In this document: in pieces, positions 45,363-55,576 of the stretch
Position numbering within the stretch: position 1 is the stretch's first letter
Layout of the letters: every line of letters begins with the position of its first letter
Assembly: GCA_024278215.1 (NCBI GenBank)
Contig: JAJRTR010000111.1
Location: forward strand, 59,483-123,482
Length of the DNA stretch: 64,000 nucleotides
Reading direction: 5' to 3'
DNA from: a bacterium
GTDB taxonomy: Bacteria > UBP15 > UBA6099 > JAJRTR01
The notes under the pieces: model-generated
What the model was told of the DNA's origin: nothing
Seen by the model: the letters and a program-made list of their open reading frames with translations, nothing else
Databases searched by the model: none
Made by a program: the position numbers and the translations under genes

Positions 45363-46484
45363 TCAGCCCGTTTCGTCCGCGGAAGTATTTTCACCATCTC
45401 TGCCGGGGAGTCTGCTCAATATTTTCCCAAGCATTTCTTTTTCGTCGGGCGCGAGGTGCATAGTACGCTGCGGGAACGGAATTGTTATCCCTTCCTTTTT
45501 ATAGCGGGCGTGGAGTCTCTTCATGAACTCGTGCAGAGTGCCGCGCCGCGTGTCGTAGCCCTTCACGCGGAAATTGACATAAAAAGAGATGCCGCTCTCT
45601 CCGAAAGTATGGTATCTCATGTATGGTTTATAGCCGCTGATCGCGCCTTTCCAGTTGTTCTGTATCTCTTCGGCAACTTCCAGCGTCACCCGCTCGACGT
45701 GCTCCAGGTCGTTGTCATAACCCACACTCACCTGTATTCTGTGAGAGAACTCGGGGTCGGGCTGGCTGTAGTTCTTGATGACGCTGTTGACGATCCTGTC
45801 GTTGGGGATGACGATAGTTTCGTCGCGGCGCGACCTGATGCGTGTGGACCTGAGGCCGATGTCTTCGATGTAGCCGCGCTCGCCGCTTTCGAGCCTTATG
45901 TATTGTCCCACACTGACAGGTTTGTCGAACACCATGAATATGCCGGCGAACAGATTGGCGAGTGTATCTTTGAGCGCAAGAGCCACTGCAAGCGAGCCAA
46001 CCCCGAGCGAGGCGATCAGAGGTGTGATCGACACGCCGAGCGCCTCCAGTATTATCAGGCCGCCGATTACGATTATGAAAACTCTTAATATACCGCGGAT
46101 GATTCCTTCCGTCGCCTGCGCGTCTTCGGATGTCTTTCCGCGCAGTATGAGCAGTCCCCTCAGCGACCTGTCGAGGAAAAATATTCCGGCGAGAATCAGC
46201 ACGACTTTCATCGTGTTGGTCACATAGATGTCCATCGCCCTGTCCAGTGGCATGATCCTGCTCATCAGCAGAAGCCCGGTGAAAATCATCATCAGATTGA
46301 GCGGAAAGTTGAGCGCGTCGAGCAGTAGGTCGTCGAACTCGTTTTCTGTTTTTTCCGCCAGCAGCATGATCCTTCCGTATACATACTTTTTCACGATGGT
46401 GAACAGGATCAACCACGCCGCCAGCGCTATCGGCCCCAGCAGCCACCTGCTGCTCAGAATTTCGATGATTTCTTTCTCAGTCAT
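45363..46484 (-). CDS. MscS-family mechanosensitive channel (first of a tandem pair)
   Basis: A 373-residue paralogue of the neighbour. Predicted helices lie near 15-35, 62-82, 93-113 and 130-150. The pore segment is IASLGVGSLAVALALKDTLANLFAGIFMVFDKPVSVGQYI (in part), then GYIEDIGLRSTRIRSRRDETIVIPN. MscS channels are homoheptamers. Two tandem different subunits could be independent channels tuned to different tensions. It ends just before the second gene and is divergent from eno, with about 196 bp between. Confidence 0.93.
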   Translation of the reverse strand: MTEKEIIEILSSRWLLGPIALAAWLILFTIVKKYVYGRIMLLAEKTENEFDDLLLDALNFPLNLMMIFTGLLLMSRIMPLDRAMDIYVTNTMKVVLILAGIFFLDRSLRGLLILRGKTSEDAQATEGIIRGILRVFIIVIGGLIILEALGVSITPLIASLGVGSLAVALALKDTLANLFAGIFMVFDKPVSVGQYIRLESGERGYIEDIGLRSTRIRSRRDETIVIPNDRIVNSVIKNYSQPDPEFSHRIQVSVGYDNDLEHVERVTLEVAEEIQNNWKGAISGYKPYMRYHTFGESGISFYVNFRVKGYDTRRGTLHEFMKRLHARYKKEGITIPFPQRTMHLAPDEKEMLGKILSRLPGRDGENTSADETG

Positions 46485-46606
46485 CCGCCTGCTTCTTCGC
46501 CGTTCCGGAATGTGCGATTATTCATTTGAATGATTATATCAAAAACATGCCGCCGATTTCTACCTATTTATAATTGTCTCCGCAAATTTTACGGATGCGC
46601 CTGAAA

Positions 46607-46636
46607 TTGACGCCGCGGTGCGCCGGGTGGTAGAAT
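46607..46636 (+). promoter_or_regulatory. Sigma-70 promoter of eno
   Basis: TTGACG (46607-46612) and TAGAAT (46631-46636) with an 18-bp spacer, 44 nt before the eno start. Confidence 0.6.
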
Positions 46637-46668
46637 AATCGGGTGTTCCGTTTCCAAAAACTTAATAG

Positions 46669-47973
<1,305 letters not shown>

Positions 47974-48006
47974 GCCGGCAGAATATTGCTTGAATCGGAA
48001 AACCTC

Positions 48007-48046
48007 AGCCGGGCGTCTTTGCAAAGGTCGTCCGGCTTTTTATTTT
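48007..48046 (+). terminator. Terminator of eno
   Basis: AGCCGG (48007-48012) pairs with CCGGCT (48032-48037), extended by partially paired CG and GTC, followed by TTTTTATTTTATT. A typical Rho-independent structure that isolates eno from the nuo operon. Confidence 0.75.
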
Positions 48047-48162
48047 ATTCGAGCCGAATGCACCGGCATCAAATGATCTGCTAAGCGGGTTGAAAAGACA
48101 ACTGCGAACACTATTTGGGGAAATGCCGTAAAAAAACGATTTGTGAAATTTGGCGCAATCTG

Positions 48163-48192
48163 TTGACCTATATTTACCGTACTCTTTATAAT
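48163..48192 (+). promoter_or_regulatory. Sigma-70 promoter of the nuo operon
   Basis: TTGACC (48163-48168) and a perfect TATAAT (48187-48192) with an 18-bp spacer, giving a leader of about 115 nt before nuoBCD. Confidence 0.65.
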
Positions 48193-48315
48193 ATACCAGT
48201 TTGAAGTTCAGTAGTCCCGGTCGCTGCGAGGGTATTGTGGCGTGTGCTGCGGCATATCCACCATATTACCGCCCTCGAACTTGTCGCCGGGGCACATAAT
48301 AAAAGGAAAAGCGCT

Positions 48316-50604
48316 ATGTCGGAACAAGAACTGCTCGAAAAAAGTGTATTGACTACAAAACTGGAAGAAGTGATCGGACTGTGCCGGAAATTTTCGCTGT
48401 GGCCGATGCCCTTCGGTACCGCGTGTTGCGCTATCGAATTCATGGGTGTTGTCGATGCGCATTACGACATCGCCCGGTTCGGCGCCGAAGCCGTCAGGTT
48501 CTCGCCGCGCCAGGCCGACCTTATGATCGTTGCCGGTACTATCGTCGACAAGATGGGGCCGATCCTGAAGAGAATCTACGACCAGATGGCCGAACCGAAA
48601 TGGGTCATCTCGATGGGAGTATGCGCCTGTTCGGGTGGATTCTACCGCGCGTATCACGTCATGCAGGGCATCGACGAGGTTATCCCGGTCGATGTCTACG
48701 TGCCGGGCTGCCCGCCCACGCCGGACGGACTGCTCTACGCGCTTACGATGGTCCAGGAAATGGCTCACCATAACATTCCGCGCAAGTCGCGGATCGTTCC
48801 TTTCGGCGAAAAACAGAAAAAGCCTGAATATACTCACAAACCGCTGAGCCGGTGGCCGGCGGAGATGATCGAGCCGGTGGCCGACGCTGCGCCGAAGTCT
48901 TTTGTGGCGCAACAACTCAAACAGCAATTCCCGGACGAGATCATAAGTATAAAGGAAGACAACCCGGACGGCATCCCGGCTGTGATGCTGAAAAAGGACA
49001 GAATCGTCGATGTCTGCCGGTTCCTCGCAAAGAGCTCGAACCTGAACTTCAACCAGCCTACCGATGTCTGCGGCGTCGATTATCTCGGTCGCACTCCGCG
49101 CTTCGAGGTCGTTTACCATCTCTACTCGATCAACCATAACCACAGGGTGCGCCTCCGCGTGCCGCTCGATGAGGACGCGCCGGAGATAGATTCCGTCACT
49201 TCCGTCTGGAAGGGTGTCGACTGGTTCGAGCGCGAGGTGTTCGACCTCTACGGCATAAACTTCAGAGGCCACCCGAATATGCAGCGCATACTCTGCCATC
49301 CGCAGTTCGAGGGACATGCACTGCGCAAGGACTTCGATCCCGGGCAACGCTTCGAATGCACTCAGTCCAAATTGGACCTTTTCACAACAGATTATGATAA
49401 AGAAAATCCGCCGATGCTCGAGGACCCGGACGACCCGCTAAATGACAGGACAGTCGTCAATATCGGCCCCTCCCACCCCATCACACACGGTACGCTCAGG
49501 CTGCAATGCGAGATCGAGGGCGAAACGATCAAGCGGTGCAGGACCGAAATCGGATACCTTCACAGGTGCTTCGAGAAGATGTCGGAAACGCACACCTATC
49601 ACCAGGTGATCCCATACACGGACCGCCTGAACTACTGCTCCGCTTTCATGAACAATGCCGGATACGCGCACGCTGTGGAAACTTTCCTCGGCGTAAAAGT
49701 GCCGAAAAGGGCGCAGGCTATCAGGGTCATCCTCTCGGAGCTCAGCCGCATAATCGACCATCAGGTGTGCATCGCGGCGAACCTGGTCGACGTCGGCGCG
49801 CTCACAAACTACTGGTACCTGTTCCGTGTGCGCGAGGAAGTGTACGAACTGCTGGAGGCGTGTTGCGGTGGCCGGATGACAGTCAGTTATGCCCGCATCG
49901 GCGGTTTTGCAAAGGATGTGCCGCACGACTTCGAGGAGCGCGTCCGCCACCTGCTGAAGATACTGCCAAAATTCATGGGCGACGTGAATAAACTGATAAC
50001 GACCAACCCGATATTCATCGGTCGCACGCGCGACATCGGGACCGTCACAGCAGCGCAGGCCGTCGAGTACGGCTTTACCGGCCCGTGCCTCCGCGCGAGC
50101 GGCGTCGAGTACGATGTCCGCAAAGCCGCGCCCTACTGGGGCTATGACCACTACGAATTCGAGATTCCCGTAAGCGACGACGGCGACACATACGCCCGCT
50201 ACATGGTGCGCATGGAAGAGATCCGACAGAGCGCGCGAATCATACAGCAGGCCATCGGCACACTGCCCGGCGGTCCCGTGATGACCAGCGACAAACGCGT
50301 CGCGCAACCACCCAAGAAAGATGTGTACAGCAACATAGAGGGCCTCATAAATCATTTCAAACTGATTATGCACGGCATCAAACCGCCCAAGGGCGAGATA
50401 TATTCGTTCACGGAAGGTGCCAACGGCGAACTCGGGTTCTATATTGTCAGCGACGGCACAAAGAATCCCTACAGAATAAAGGTGAGACCGCCGTGCTTCG
50501 CCATCTTCCAGGCAAACGACGAAATTGCTGAAGGACACATGGTCGCCGACATGGCCGCGATACTCGGAAGCTGGAACATAATCGCCGGAGAACTCGACCG
50601 CTGA
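48316..50604 (+). CDS. nuoBCD: NADH-quinone oxidoreductase subunit B/C/D fusion
   Basis: A 762-residue fusion of three peripheral-arm subunits of complex I. NuoB (about 1-180) keeps the N2 cluster ligands: the CC pair in FGTACCAIEFM, Cys in GVCACSGGFY and Cys in VPGCPPTPDG. NuoC (about 205-370) has VWKGVDWFEREVFDLYGINFRGHP (in part) and the RKDF end. NuoD (about 385-762) starts NIGPSHPITHGTLRL and has ETHTYHQVIPYTDRLNY and LPGGPVMT. ATG 48316 is chosen because NuoB homology starts there; the frame extends to 48235 without it. nuoG and nuoI follow. nuoCD fusions are common and a nuoBCD fusion is rarer. Confidence 0.94.
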   Translation: MSEQELLEKSVLTTKLEEVIGLCRKFSLWPMPFGTACCAIEFMGVVDAHYDIARFGAEAVRFSPRQADLMIVAGTIVDKMGPILKRIYDQMAEPKWVISMGVCACSGGFYRAYHVMQGIDEVIPVDVYVPGCPPTPDGLLYALTMVQEMAHHNIPRKSRIVPFGEKQKKPEYTHKPLSRWPAEMIEPVADAAPKSFVAQQLKQQFPDEIISIKEDNPDGIPAVMLKKDRIVDVCRFLAKSSNLNFNQPTDVCGVDYLGRTPRFEVVYHLYSINHNHRVRLRVPLDEDAPEIDSVTSVWKGVDWFEREVFDLYGINFRGHPNMQRILCHPQFEGHALRKDFDPGQRFECTQSKLDLFTTDYDKENPPMLEDPDDPLNDRTVVNIGPSHPITHGTLRLQCEIEGETIKRCRTEIGYLHRCFEKMSETHTYHQVIPYTDRLNYCSAFMNNAGYAHAVETFLGVKVPKRAQAIRVILSELSRIIDHQVCIAANLVDVGALTNYWYLFRVREEVYELLEACCGGRMTVSYARIGGFAKDVPHDFEERVRHLLKILPKFMGDVNKLITTNPIFIGRTRDIGTVTAAQAVEYGFTGPCLRASGVEYDVRKAAPYWGYDHYEFEIPVSDDGDTYARYMVRMEEIRQSARIIQQAIGTLPGGPVMTSDKRVAQPPKKDVYSNIEGLINHFKLIMHGIKPPKGEIYSFTEGANGELGFYIVSDGTKNPYRIKVRPPCFAIFQANDEIAEGHMVADMAAILGSWNIIAGELDR

Positions 50605-50652
50605 CACGCGGCCCGCACAATTTTACTTAAGCGCGGGAAGGAGATTTTTTGT

Positions 50653-52458
50653 ATGAGTGAAGACCTTGTAAAAATAACAATCGACGGGATCGAACTCGAA
50701 GCGCCCAAAGGCACATCCGTGCTGGAAGCCGCCCGCACCATAGGCATCGAGATACCACACTTCTGCTACCACCAGGACCTGAGCTGGAGCGGCACGTGCC
50801 GCATGTGTTTTGTCGAGGTCGAGAAGATGCCCAAGCTGGCAACCGCCTGCTGCACCACCGTCATGCCCGACATGATTGTACACACAAAGACACCCAAGGT
50901 GATCGAGGCGCGCCGCGCGGTGCTCGAATTCCTGCTGCTCGATCACCCCATCGACTGCCCCGTATGCGACCAGGCCGGCGAATGCAAACTCCAGGATTAT
51001 TTCATGGAGTACGGCCTCTACGACAGCAACATGCAGCTCGACGCGAAAATACATCGCGGCAAAGTCATAAGACTTGGCGAACATGTTGTGATGGACCGCG
51101 AAAGATGTATCCTCTGCAAACGTTGTGTACGGTTCTGCGAAGAAGTCAGCGGCACACACGCCCTCAAGGTCGAGTACCGCGGCAACCACAGCCAGATCAC
51201 TACTCACGACAATAAACCTATCGAAGACGATTACTCGGGCAACCTGCCCGACGTATGCCCCGTCGGGGCGCTCACCAGCGCGAAATTCCGCTTCAAATGC
51301 CGTTCGTGGCTCATGGACTCGACAGATTCGATATGCGCCGGCTGCTCGACGGGGTGCAATATAAGAATCGACGCCTATAAGAATGAAATACAGCGCTATG
51401 TTGGCCGCCGCAACCCGGATGTTAATAAAAGCTGGCTCTGCAACGAAGGCCGCATGAGCTGGGCCGAACTCCAGAACGTGAACCGGCTCGACCAGCCTGT
51501 GATCCTCGACGGTGGCGCGCAGATTCCCATCTCCTGGAACGATGCGATGGAACTGATGCTGAAAAAAATCCGCAAGGCCGGCGCAGCCATCGCCGGATTC
51601 GCTTCGGCGAAAATGTCGAATGAAGAACTTTTCCTTTTCAGAACTCTCATACAGAACCACTGCGGCAGCGGCAACCTCGAGTTCCGCGCCGACGACGAAT
51701 ACGAACTTGTCGAAGAAAAAGAAGACGAAGTGCTCCGCCGCAAAGACAAGAACCCGAACACGCGCGGCGCGCTCGATCTCGACATGGGTGTGGCCGGTCG
51801 CGACGCGATTCTCAAGTCGGCGCAGGCGGGCGAGATACCGCTCCTGCTGATCTTCAACCAGGACCTGCTCGAGAAGATGCCTGACGCTCAGGCGATTTTC
51901 GACAACACTTTCACAATTGTCTTCTCGCCCCGCAGAACCAAAACCGCGAAGGCAGCCGACCTCGCGCTGCCCATCGCCGAGTACTTCGAGACTTCCGGCA
52001 CATTCACAAACTTCGCCGGCATCAAGCAGCGATTCGATAAAGCCGTCAACGGCCCGGGCGAAACCCGCGAAGGCTGGCAGGTTCTCAAAGATGTCATGAT
52101 GGAACTCGAAGAGAATATAACATTCGGTTCCACCGTGTCCGTGACGGGCGCGCTGGACGAAGTCCTTGCCGCCAAAGCCGACAGTATCGCAAAAGAAGAA
52201 GCCGCGAAACAGGCTCTCGCCGACGCCGAGGCCGCCGCTAAACAGAAGATCGAAGAAGCACAGAAGCAGGCTGAGGCCGCGAAACAACAGGCGATACAGC
52301 AGGCGGTGCAGAACGCCAAGATGGAAGCCGAGATGGAAAAGGAAGAAGCTGTCGAGGCGGCTGTCGAAGAAGCGGAAGAAGAGTTTGAAGCCGAAAAACA
52401 AAAGGCTATCGAAGAGGCAGTCAAAAAAGCGCTCGAAGAACAGGGCAAGAGCGAATAA
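50653..52458 (+). CDS. nuoG: NADH-quinone oxidoreductase subunit G with a coiled-coil C-terminal tail
   Basis: A 601-residue NuoG. The N-terminal [2Fe-2S] domain has CYHQDLSWSGTCRMC. HPIDCPVCDQAGEC supplies the His/Cys cluster. CILCKRCVRFC and CPVGAL are a ferredoxin-type cluster. CAGCSTGC followed by Cys about 27 residues on fits the 4Fe-4S site of the molybdopterin-oxidoreductase-like domain (about 220-500). The last 100 residues (about 503-601) are an Ala/Glu/Lys-rich heptad-like coiled coil (KQALADAEAAAKQKIEEAQ). That tail is not usual for NuoG. AAGGAG precedes the ATG. The molybdopterin domain is short, so it is structural rather than catalytic. Confidence 0.9.
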   Translation: MSEDLVKITIDGIELEAPKGTSVLEAARTIGIEIPHFCYHQDLSWSGTCRMCFVEVEKMPKLATACCTTVMPDMIVHTKTPKVIEARRAVLEFLLLDHPIDCPVCDQAGECKLQDYFMEYGLYDSNMQLDAKIHRGKVIRLGEHVVMDRERCILCKRCVRFCEEVSGTHALKVEYRGNHSQITTHDNKPIEDDYSGNLPDVCPVGALTSAKFRFKCRSWLMDSTDSICAGCSTGCNIRIDAYKNEIQRYVGRRNPDVNKSWLCNEGRMSWAELQNVNRLDQPVILDGGAQIPISWNDAMELMLKKIRKAGAAIAGFASAKMSNEELFLFRTLIQNHCGSGNLEFRADDEYELVEEKEDEVLRRKDKNPNTRGALDLDMGVAGRDAILKSAQAGEIPLLLIFNQDLLEKMPDAQAIFDNTFTIVFSPRRTKTAKAADLALPIAEYFETSGTFTNFAGIKQRFDKAVNGPGETREGWQVLKDVMMELEENITFGSTVSVTGALDEVLAAKADSIAKEEAAKQALADAEAAAKQKIEEAQKQAEAAKQQAIQQAVQNAKMEAEMEKEEAVEAAVEEAEEEFEAEKQKAIEEAVKKALEEQGKSE

Positions 52459-52467
52459 CGAAAATGA

Positions 52468-52495
52468 GGCGCACACAAACCCGTTTGCGTGCGCC
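52468..52495 (+). other. Intercistronic hairpin between nuoG and nuoI
   Basis: GGCGCAC (52468-52474) and GTGCGCC (52489-52495) are perfect arms, with an A-C mismatch and a CAAA/TTTG extension inside. It starts 9 bases past the nuoG stop. No U-run follows, so it may tune nuoI expression or protect the upstream message rather than terminate it. Confidence 0.5.
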
Positions 52496-52574
52496 GGTTT
52501 GAAGATGAAAAATGTGCGGAGCGTGGTTGAGTCACTGTTCCGCACCTCAATAGCCGTAAAAGGATGGCAGGCAG

Positions 52575-53180
52575 ATGAAGAAAATCGTTAATCCGAAATC
52601 AAAAGGATACCTGATCGAAATACTTAACGGGCTGTCGGTAACGCTCAAGCACTTGCTCAGGCGCGATATCGCCACGATCCAGTACCCCGAGCAGCGCCGC
52701 GAATACTCGGACCGTTTCCGAGGGATACACATACTCACACGCCGGGAAAACGGTGACCCCAAATGTGTCGCCTGTTACATGTGCCAGACCGTGTGCCCGG
52801 CGGACTGCATTACCATAGTCGCCGAAGAGCACGAAGACCCGATGATCGAAAAACGCCCCAAAAGCTTCGAGATCGACCTCATGCGCTGCATCATGTGCGG
52901 ATTCTGTGTCGAGGCCTGCCCGAAGGAAGCGCTTATAATGAGCAACGACTTCGAGATGGCAACCTGGACACGCGACGAAGCCGTCTATAACCTCAACAAA
53001 CTCATGGGCCGCAGCAAGCTGGCCGTCTCAGGGCTCGGCTTCAGGCCCTACTATGATGAAGACCAGAGCAGCGGCAAACCCACAATGGTCGGCCCCGGCC
53101 CGAAAGACAGTTTCAGGCCCGTCTACCGCGACATGCTCGGCCGGGTCGATGCCGGTAAACTCGAAGCCGGCACGGAATGA
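52575..53180 (+). CDS. nuoI: NADH-quinone oxidoreductase subunit I (2x 4Fe-4S)
   Basis: A 201-residue ferredoxin-like subunit that carries clusters N6a/N6b of complex I. The two motifs are CVACYMCQTVCP and CIMCGFCVEACP. YPEQRREYSDRFRGIH upstream of the first motif is typical of NuoI. It is the last gene of the nuoBCD-nuoG-nuoI operon and is followed by a strong terminator. nuoA, E, F, H and J to N are not in the window, so they must be elsewhere or replaced. Confidence 0.94.
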   Translation: MKKIVNPKSKGYLIEILNGLSVTLKHLLRRDIATIQYPEQRREYSDRFRGIHILTRRENGDPKCVACYMCQTVCPADCITIVAEEHEDPMIEKRPKSFEIDLMRCIMCGFCVEACPKEALIMSNDFEMATWTRDEAVYNLNKLMGRSKLAVSGLGFRPYYDEDQSSGKPTMVGPGPKDSFRPVYRDMLGRVDAGKLEAGTE

Positions 53181-53213
53181 TTTTGCATCGCGCAAATTAT
53201 AGAAACGCCCCGG

Positions 53214-53241
53214 AACGCTCCCGTACAACCGGGAGCGTTTT
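53214..53241 (+). terminator. Terminator of the nuo operon
   Basis: AACGCTCCCG (53214-53223) pairs perfectly with CGGGAGCGTT (53230-53239) over a 6-nt loop, ending in TTTTAAG. Confidence 0.85.
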
Positions 53242-53244
53242 AAG

Positions 53245-53273
53245 TTGACATGTTGCGACAGTGTAGCTATAAT
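53245..53273 (+). promoter_or_regulatory. Perfect-consensus sigma-70 promoter of the tRNA pair
   Basis: TTGACA (53245-53250), 17-bp spacer, TATAAT (53268-53273). Both hexamers and spacing are the exact consensus. Transcription should start near 53280, 59 nt before the first tRNA. It begins four bases past the nuo terminator. Confidence 0.85.
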
Positions 53274-53338
53274 AATTTCCCGTACAAAAGGCCTTCTGGT
53301 ATTGTTTGTGAATGAGACAATCCGGAAAGCGCGTGGAA

Positions 53339-53411
53339 TGCGGCGTAGCCAAATTGGTAAGGCGCCTGACTCTGGATCAGGAGACTAGAGGTTCGAGTCC
53401 TCTCGCCGCAG
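53339..53411 (+). tRNA. tRNA-Gln (anticodon CTG)
   Basis: A complete 73-nt cloverleaf. Acceptor TGCGGCG pairs with CGCCGCA (53404-53410), discriminator G53411. D arm GCC/GGC, anticodon stem CCTGA/TCAGG with loop CTCTGGA (anticodon CTG, codon CAG), T arm AGAGG/CCTCT with TTCGAGT. CCA is not encoded. Confidence 0.97.
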
Positions 53412-53418
53412 TATATGA

Positions 53419-53491
53419 GGCCCCTTCGTCTAGTGGCCCAGGACAACGGATTCTCAGTCCGTAAACAGGGGTTCGATTCCCCTAGGGGCTA
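53419..53491 (+). tRNA. tRNA-Glu (anticodon CTC)
   Basis: A complete 73-nt cloverleaf, 7 nt after tRNA-Gln and probably co-transcribed. Acceptor GGCCCCT pairs with AGGGGCT, with a G-U at position 1-72. The anticodon stem ACGGA/TCCGT encloses TTCTCAG (anticodon CTC, codon GAG). T arm CAGGGG/CCCCT with TTCGATT. CCA is not encoded. Confidence 0.97.
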
Positions 53492-53497
53492 TCAAAA

Positions 53498-53531
53498 AAC
53501 AAACCGCCTTCACGGGCGGTTTGTTTATTTT
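53498..53531 (+). terminator. Terminator of the tRNA pair
   Basis: AACAAACCGCC (53498-53508) and GGCGGTTTGTT (53515-53525) form a long perfect stem with a 6-nt loop, followed by TATTTTG. Confidence 0.85.
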
Positions 53532-53592
53532 GCCCGCATTTCGGGGTATAGTATTTAATGGTAGCGTTGAAGAAGCATAAAAGGGAATTCAG

Positions 53593-55305
53593 ATGTTTGA
53601 AAACGACATGGATGAAAGATTCGAGAAGAATATCGCTGTTGTCGGAATGGGCTACTGGGGTAAAAACCTGGTCAGGAATTTCAGTGAACTGAGCGTCCTG
53701 CTGTGCGTATGCGACAAGGACACCGCCCGGCAGGCTGTGTTGAAGGAGAAATATCCCGAGTCTGATTTCGTAAGCGACTATGGCGATGTGCTGAACGACG
53801 ATCGTGTGAAAGCTGTTGTGATCGCGACGCCGGCGGCGACTCACTTCCGCATGGCGAAAGCCGCGATGGAGGCGGGCAAAGACGTATATGTCGAAAAACC
53901 ACTCGCGCTCAGTGTCGCGGAAGGTGAAAAACTTGTCGGCTTCGCCGCGCGCTACAGGCGTATCCTCATGGTTGGCCATATCCTGAGATACCATCCGGCC
54001 ATCATCAAGCTCGATGAGATTATCCGCAACGGCGAGCTCGGCAAACTCCGCTATATCTACTCAAACAGGCTAAGCATGGGCAAGATTCGTACTGAGGAGA
54101 ATATCCTCTGGAGTTTCGCGCCACACGACATCTCCGTCATCCTCGCGCTCCTGGGCGAAGAGCCCTGCGCCGTCTCGTGCGAGGGCGGCAGCTACCTGAG
54201 CGAAAATATTCCCGATGTCACCATGAGCCAGTTCGTGTTCCCCAGCGGGGTGCGTGCCCATATACATGTGAGCTGGCTGCACCCGTTCAAGGAGCAGCGT
54301 CTCGTTGTCATCGGCTCGGAGAAAATGGCTGTTTTCGACGACACCATTCAGGAAAAACTCGTCCTGTATCCTCATCGCATCGAATGGAAAAACCACATAC
54401 CCACCGCGGTAAAAGCTGAAGCGGAAGTAGTGCCGCTCGAACTGCGCGAACCTCTCAAGCAGGAGTGCGCTCACTTCCTGAAGTGCATCGCCACGCGCTC
54501 GACACCCCGGACAAACGGCGACGAGGGACTTCGCGTGCTGAAAATTCTGAATGAATGCCAGAACAAACTGGATTTCGAGCGGTTAAGCTGCAAAACCGGC
54601 ATATCGAAAACGGCTTCCGGCATTACGGACAATAAAACATCCGACGATTACTTCGCCCATGAGACAGCGGTCGTCGACGCCGGCTGCGAAATAGGCGCGG
54701 GAACGAAAGTGTGGCATTTCTCACATATCATGAAGGCCGCGAAAATCGGCGAAAATTGCGTATTCGGACAGAACTGCAATGTCGGCGGCGGAGTCGTCGT
54801 CGGCAACAACGTGAAAGTGCAGAATAACGTTTCCATATACACCGGCACGGTTATAGAAGACGACGTATTCCTGGGTCCGTCCTGTGTGTTGACGAATGTC
54901 ACCAACCCGAGATCGCAGATAAAAAGACACAGCCTGTTCGAAAAAACCGTCATCCGGCGCGGCGCGACAATCGGCGCGAACTCGACAATTGTATGCGGGG
55001 TGGAGATCGGCCGTTACGCATTTGTCGCCGCGGGCGCTGTCGTCACTTCGGATGTTCCCGATTACGCGCTTGTCATGGGCAACCCGGCCGCCCAGGACGG
55101 GTGGATGAGCAGGCATGGCCACAGGTTGATAAACTCCGATGATTCGTCTATTATGATATGCCCTGAAAGCGGCTTCCGCTACGAAGAGACCAGACCGGGC
55201 GTTCTCAGATGCCTGGACTTGAGTGAAGACGAACCACTTCCGGAGGACATGTCGGTCGGCGAAAAATCGTATGGCGATTTCAAAAGACTACCGGCTGATT
55301 CGTAG
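53593..55305 (+). CDS. WbpB/WlbA-type dehydrogenase fused to WbpD/WlbB-type N-acetyltransferase
   Basis: A 570-residue bifunctional protein. The N-terminal Gfo/Idh/MocA dehydrogenase (about 12-340) has IAVVGMGYWGKNLVRNF and the active-site EKPLALSVAEG. The C-terminal left-handed beta-helix acetyltransferase (about 355-510) has repeats such as IGENCVFGQNCNVGGGVVVGNN (in part) and ends VMGNPAAQDGWMSRHGHRL, the WbpD signature. A 50-residue tail (CPESGFRYEE) follows. WbpB oxidises the C3 of UDP-GlcNAcA and WbpD N-acetylates the 3-amino product, so two non-consecutive steps of UDP-2,3-diacetamido-hexuronate synthesis are fused. WbpA, WbpE and WbpI are not in the window. Confidence 0.9.
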   Translation: MFENDMDERFEKNIAVVGMGYWGKNLVRNFSELSVLLCVCDKDTARQAVLKEKYPESDFVSDYGDVLNDDRVKAVVIATPAATHFRMAKAAMEAGKDVYVEKPLALSVAEGEKLVGFAARYRRILMVGHILRYHPAIIKLDEIIRNGELGKLRYIYSNRLSMGKIRTEENILWSFAPHDISVILALLGEEPCAVSCEGGSYLSENIPDVTMSQFVFPSGVRAHIHVSWLHPFKEQRLVVIGSEKMAVFDDTIQEKLVLYPHRIEWKNHIPTAVKAEAEVVPLELREPLKQECAHFLKCIATRSTPRTNGDEGLRVLKILNECQNKLDFERLSCKTGISKTASGITDNKTSDDYFAHETAVVDAGCEIGAGTKVWHFSHIMKAAKIGENCVFGQNCNVGGGVVVGNNVKVQNNVSIYTGTVIEDDVFLGPSCVLTNVTNPRSQIKRHSLFEKTVIRRGATIGANSTIVCGVEIGRYAFVAAGAVVTSDVPDYALVMGNPAAQDGWMSRHGHRLINSDDSSIMICPESGFRYEETRPGVLRCLDLSEDEPLPEDMSVGEKSYGDFKRLPADS

Positions 55306-55576
55306 TATTTGTAGCTTTTTATCAACTGAATAATCATAATATATCACACCTGTTTATTCGTAATTGTTAATTATAATATATCAATTAACATGCTAATGAA
55401 AAAACGCATTATACAGAATCGTTCAGCTCTGGATAATGAAGTGCTATACTGTCCTCAATGCCTGTAAATAAAGCAGGCAACCACTATATCTCTATAAGTC
55501 CGAAATCGTAAATGATGAAGGAAAACTATTAAATTAATAATAATGGAACAAAAAATAATAAATAATTGTTAAGCTT
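55306..55576. other. AT-rich non-coding stretch before the polysaccharide operon
   Basis: Markedly A+T-rich relative to the genes. It has an inverted repeat GTTAATT/AATTAAC near 55365-55390 and several TATAAT-like boxes, so a promoter is likely, but none can be singled out. No ORF. Confidence 0.4.

Noticed and set aside
48046..48075. A further repeat copy (GAGCCGAATGCA) after eno
   Set aside because: Only the first bases resemble the repeat end. No core module or pairing arm follows.
50623..52545. A 640-codon minus-strand frame opposite nuoG
   Set aside because: It mirrors the codon phase of a clearly conserved gene, has no family motif and no ribosome-binding site. Long antisense frames are common in G+C-biased genes.
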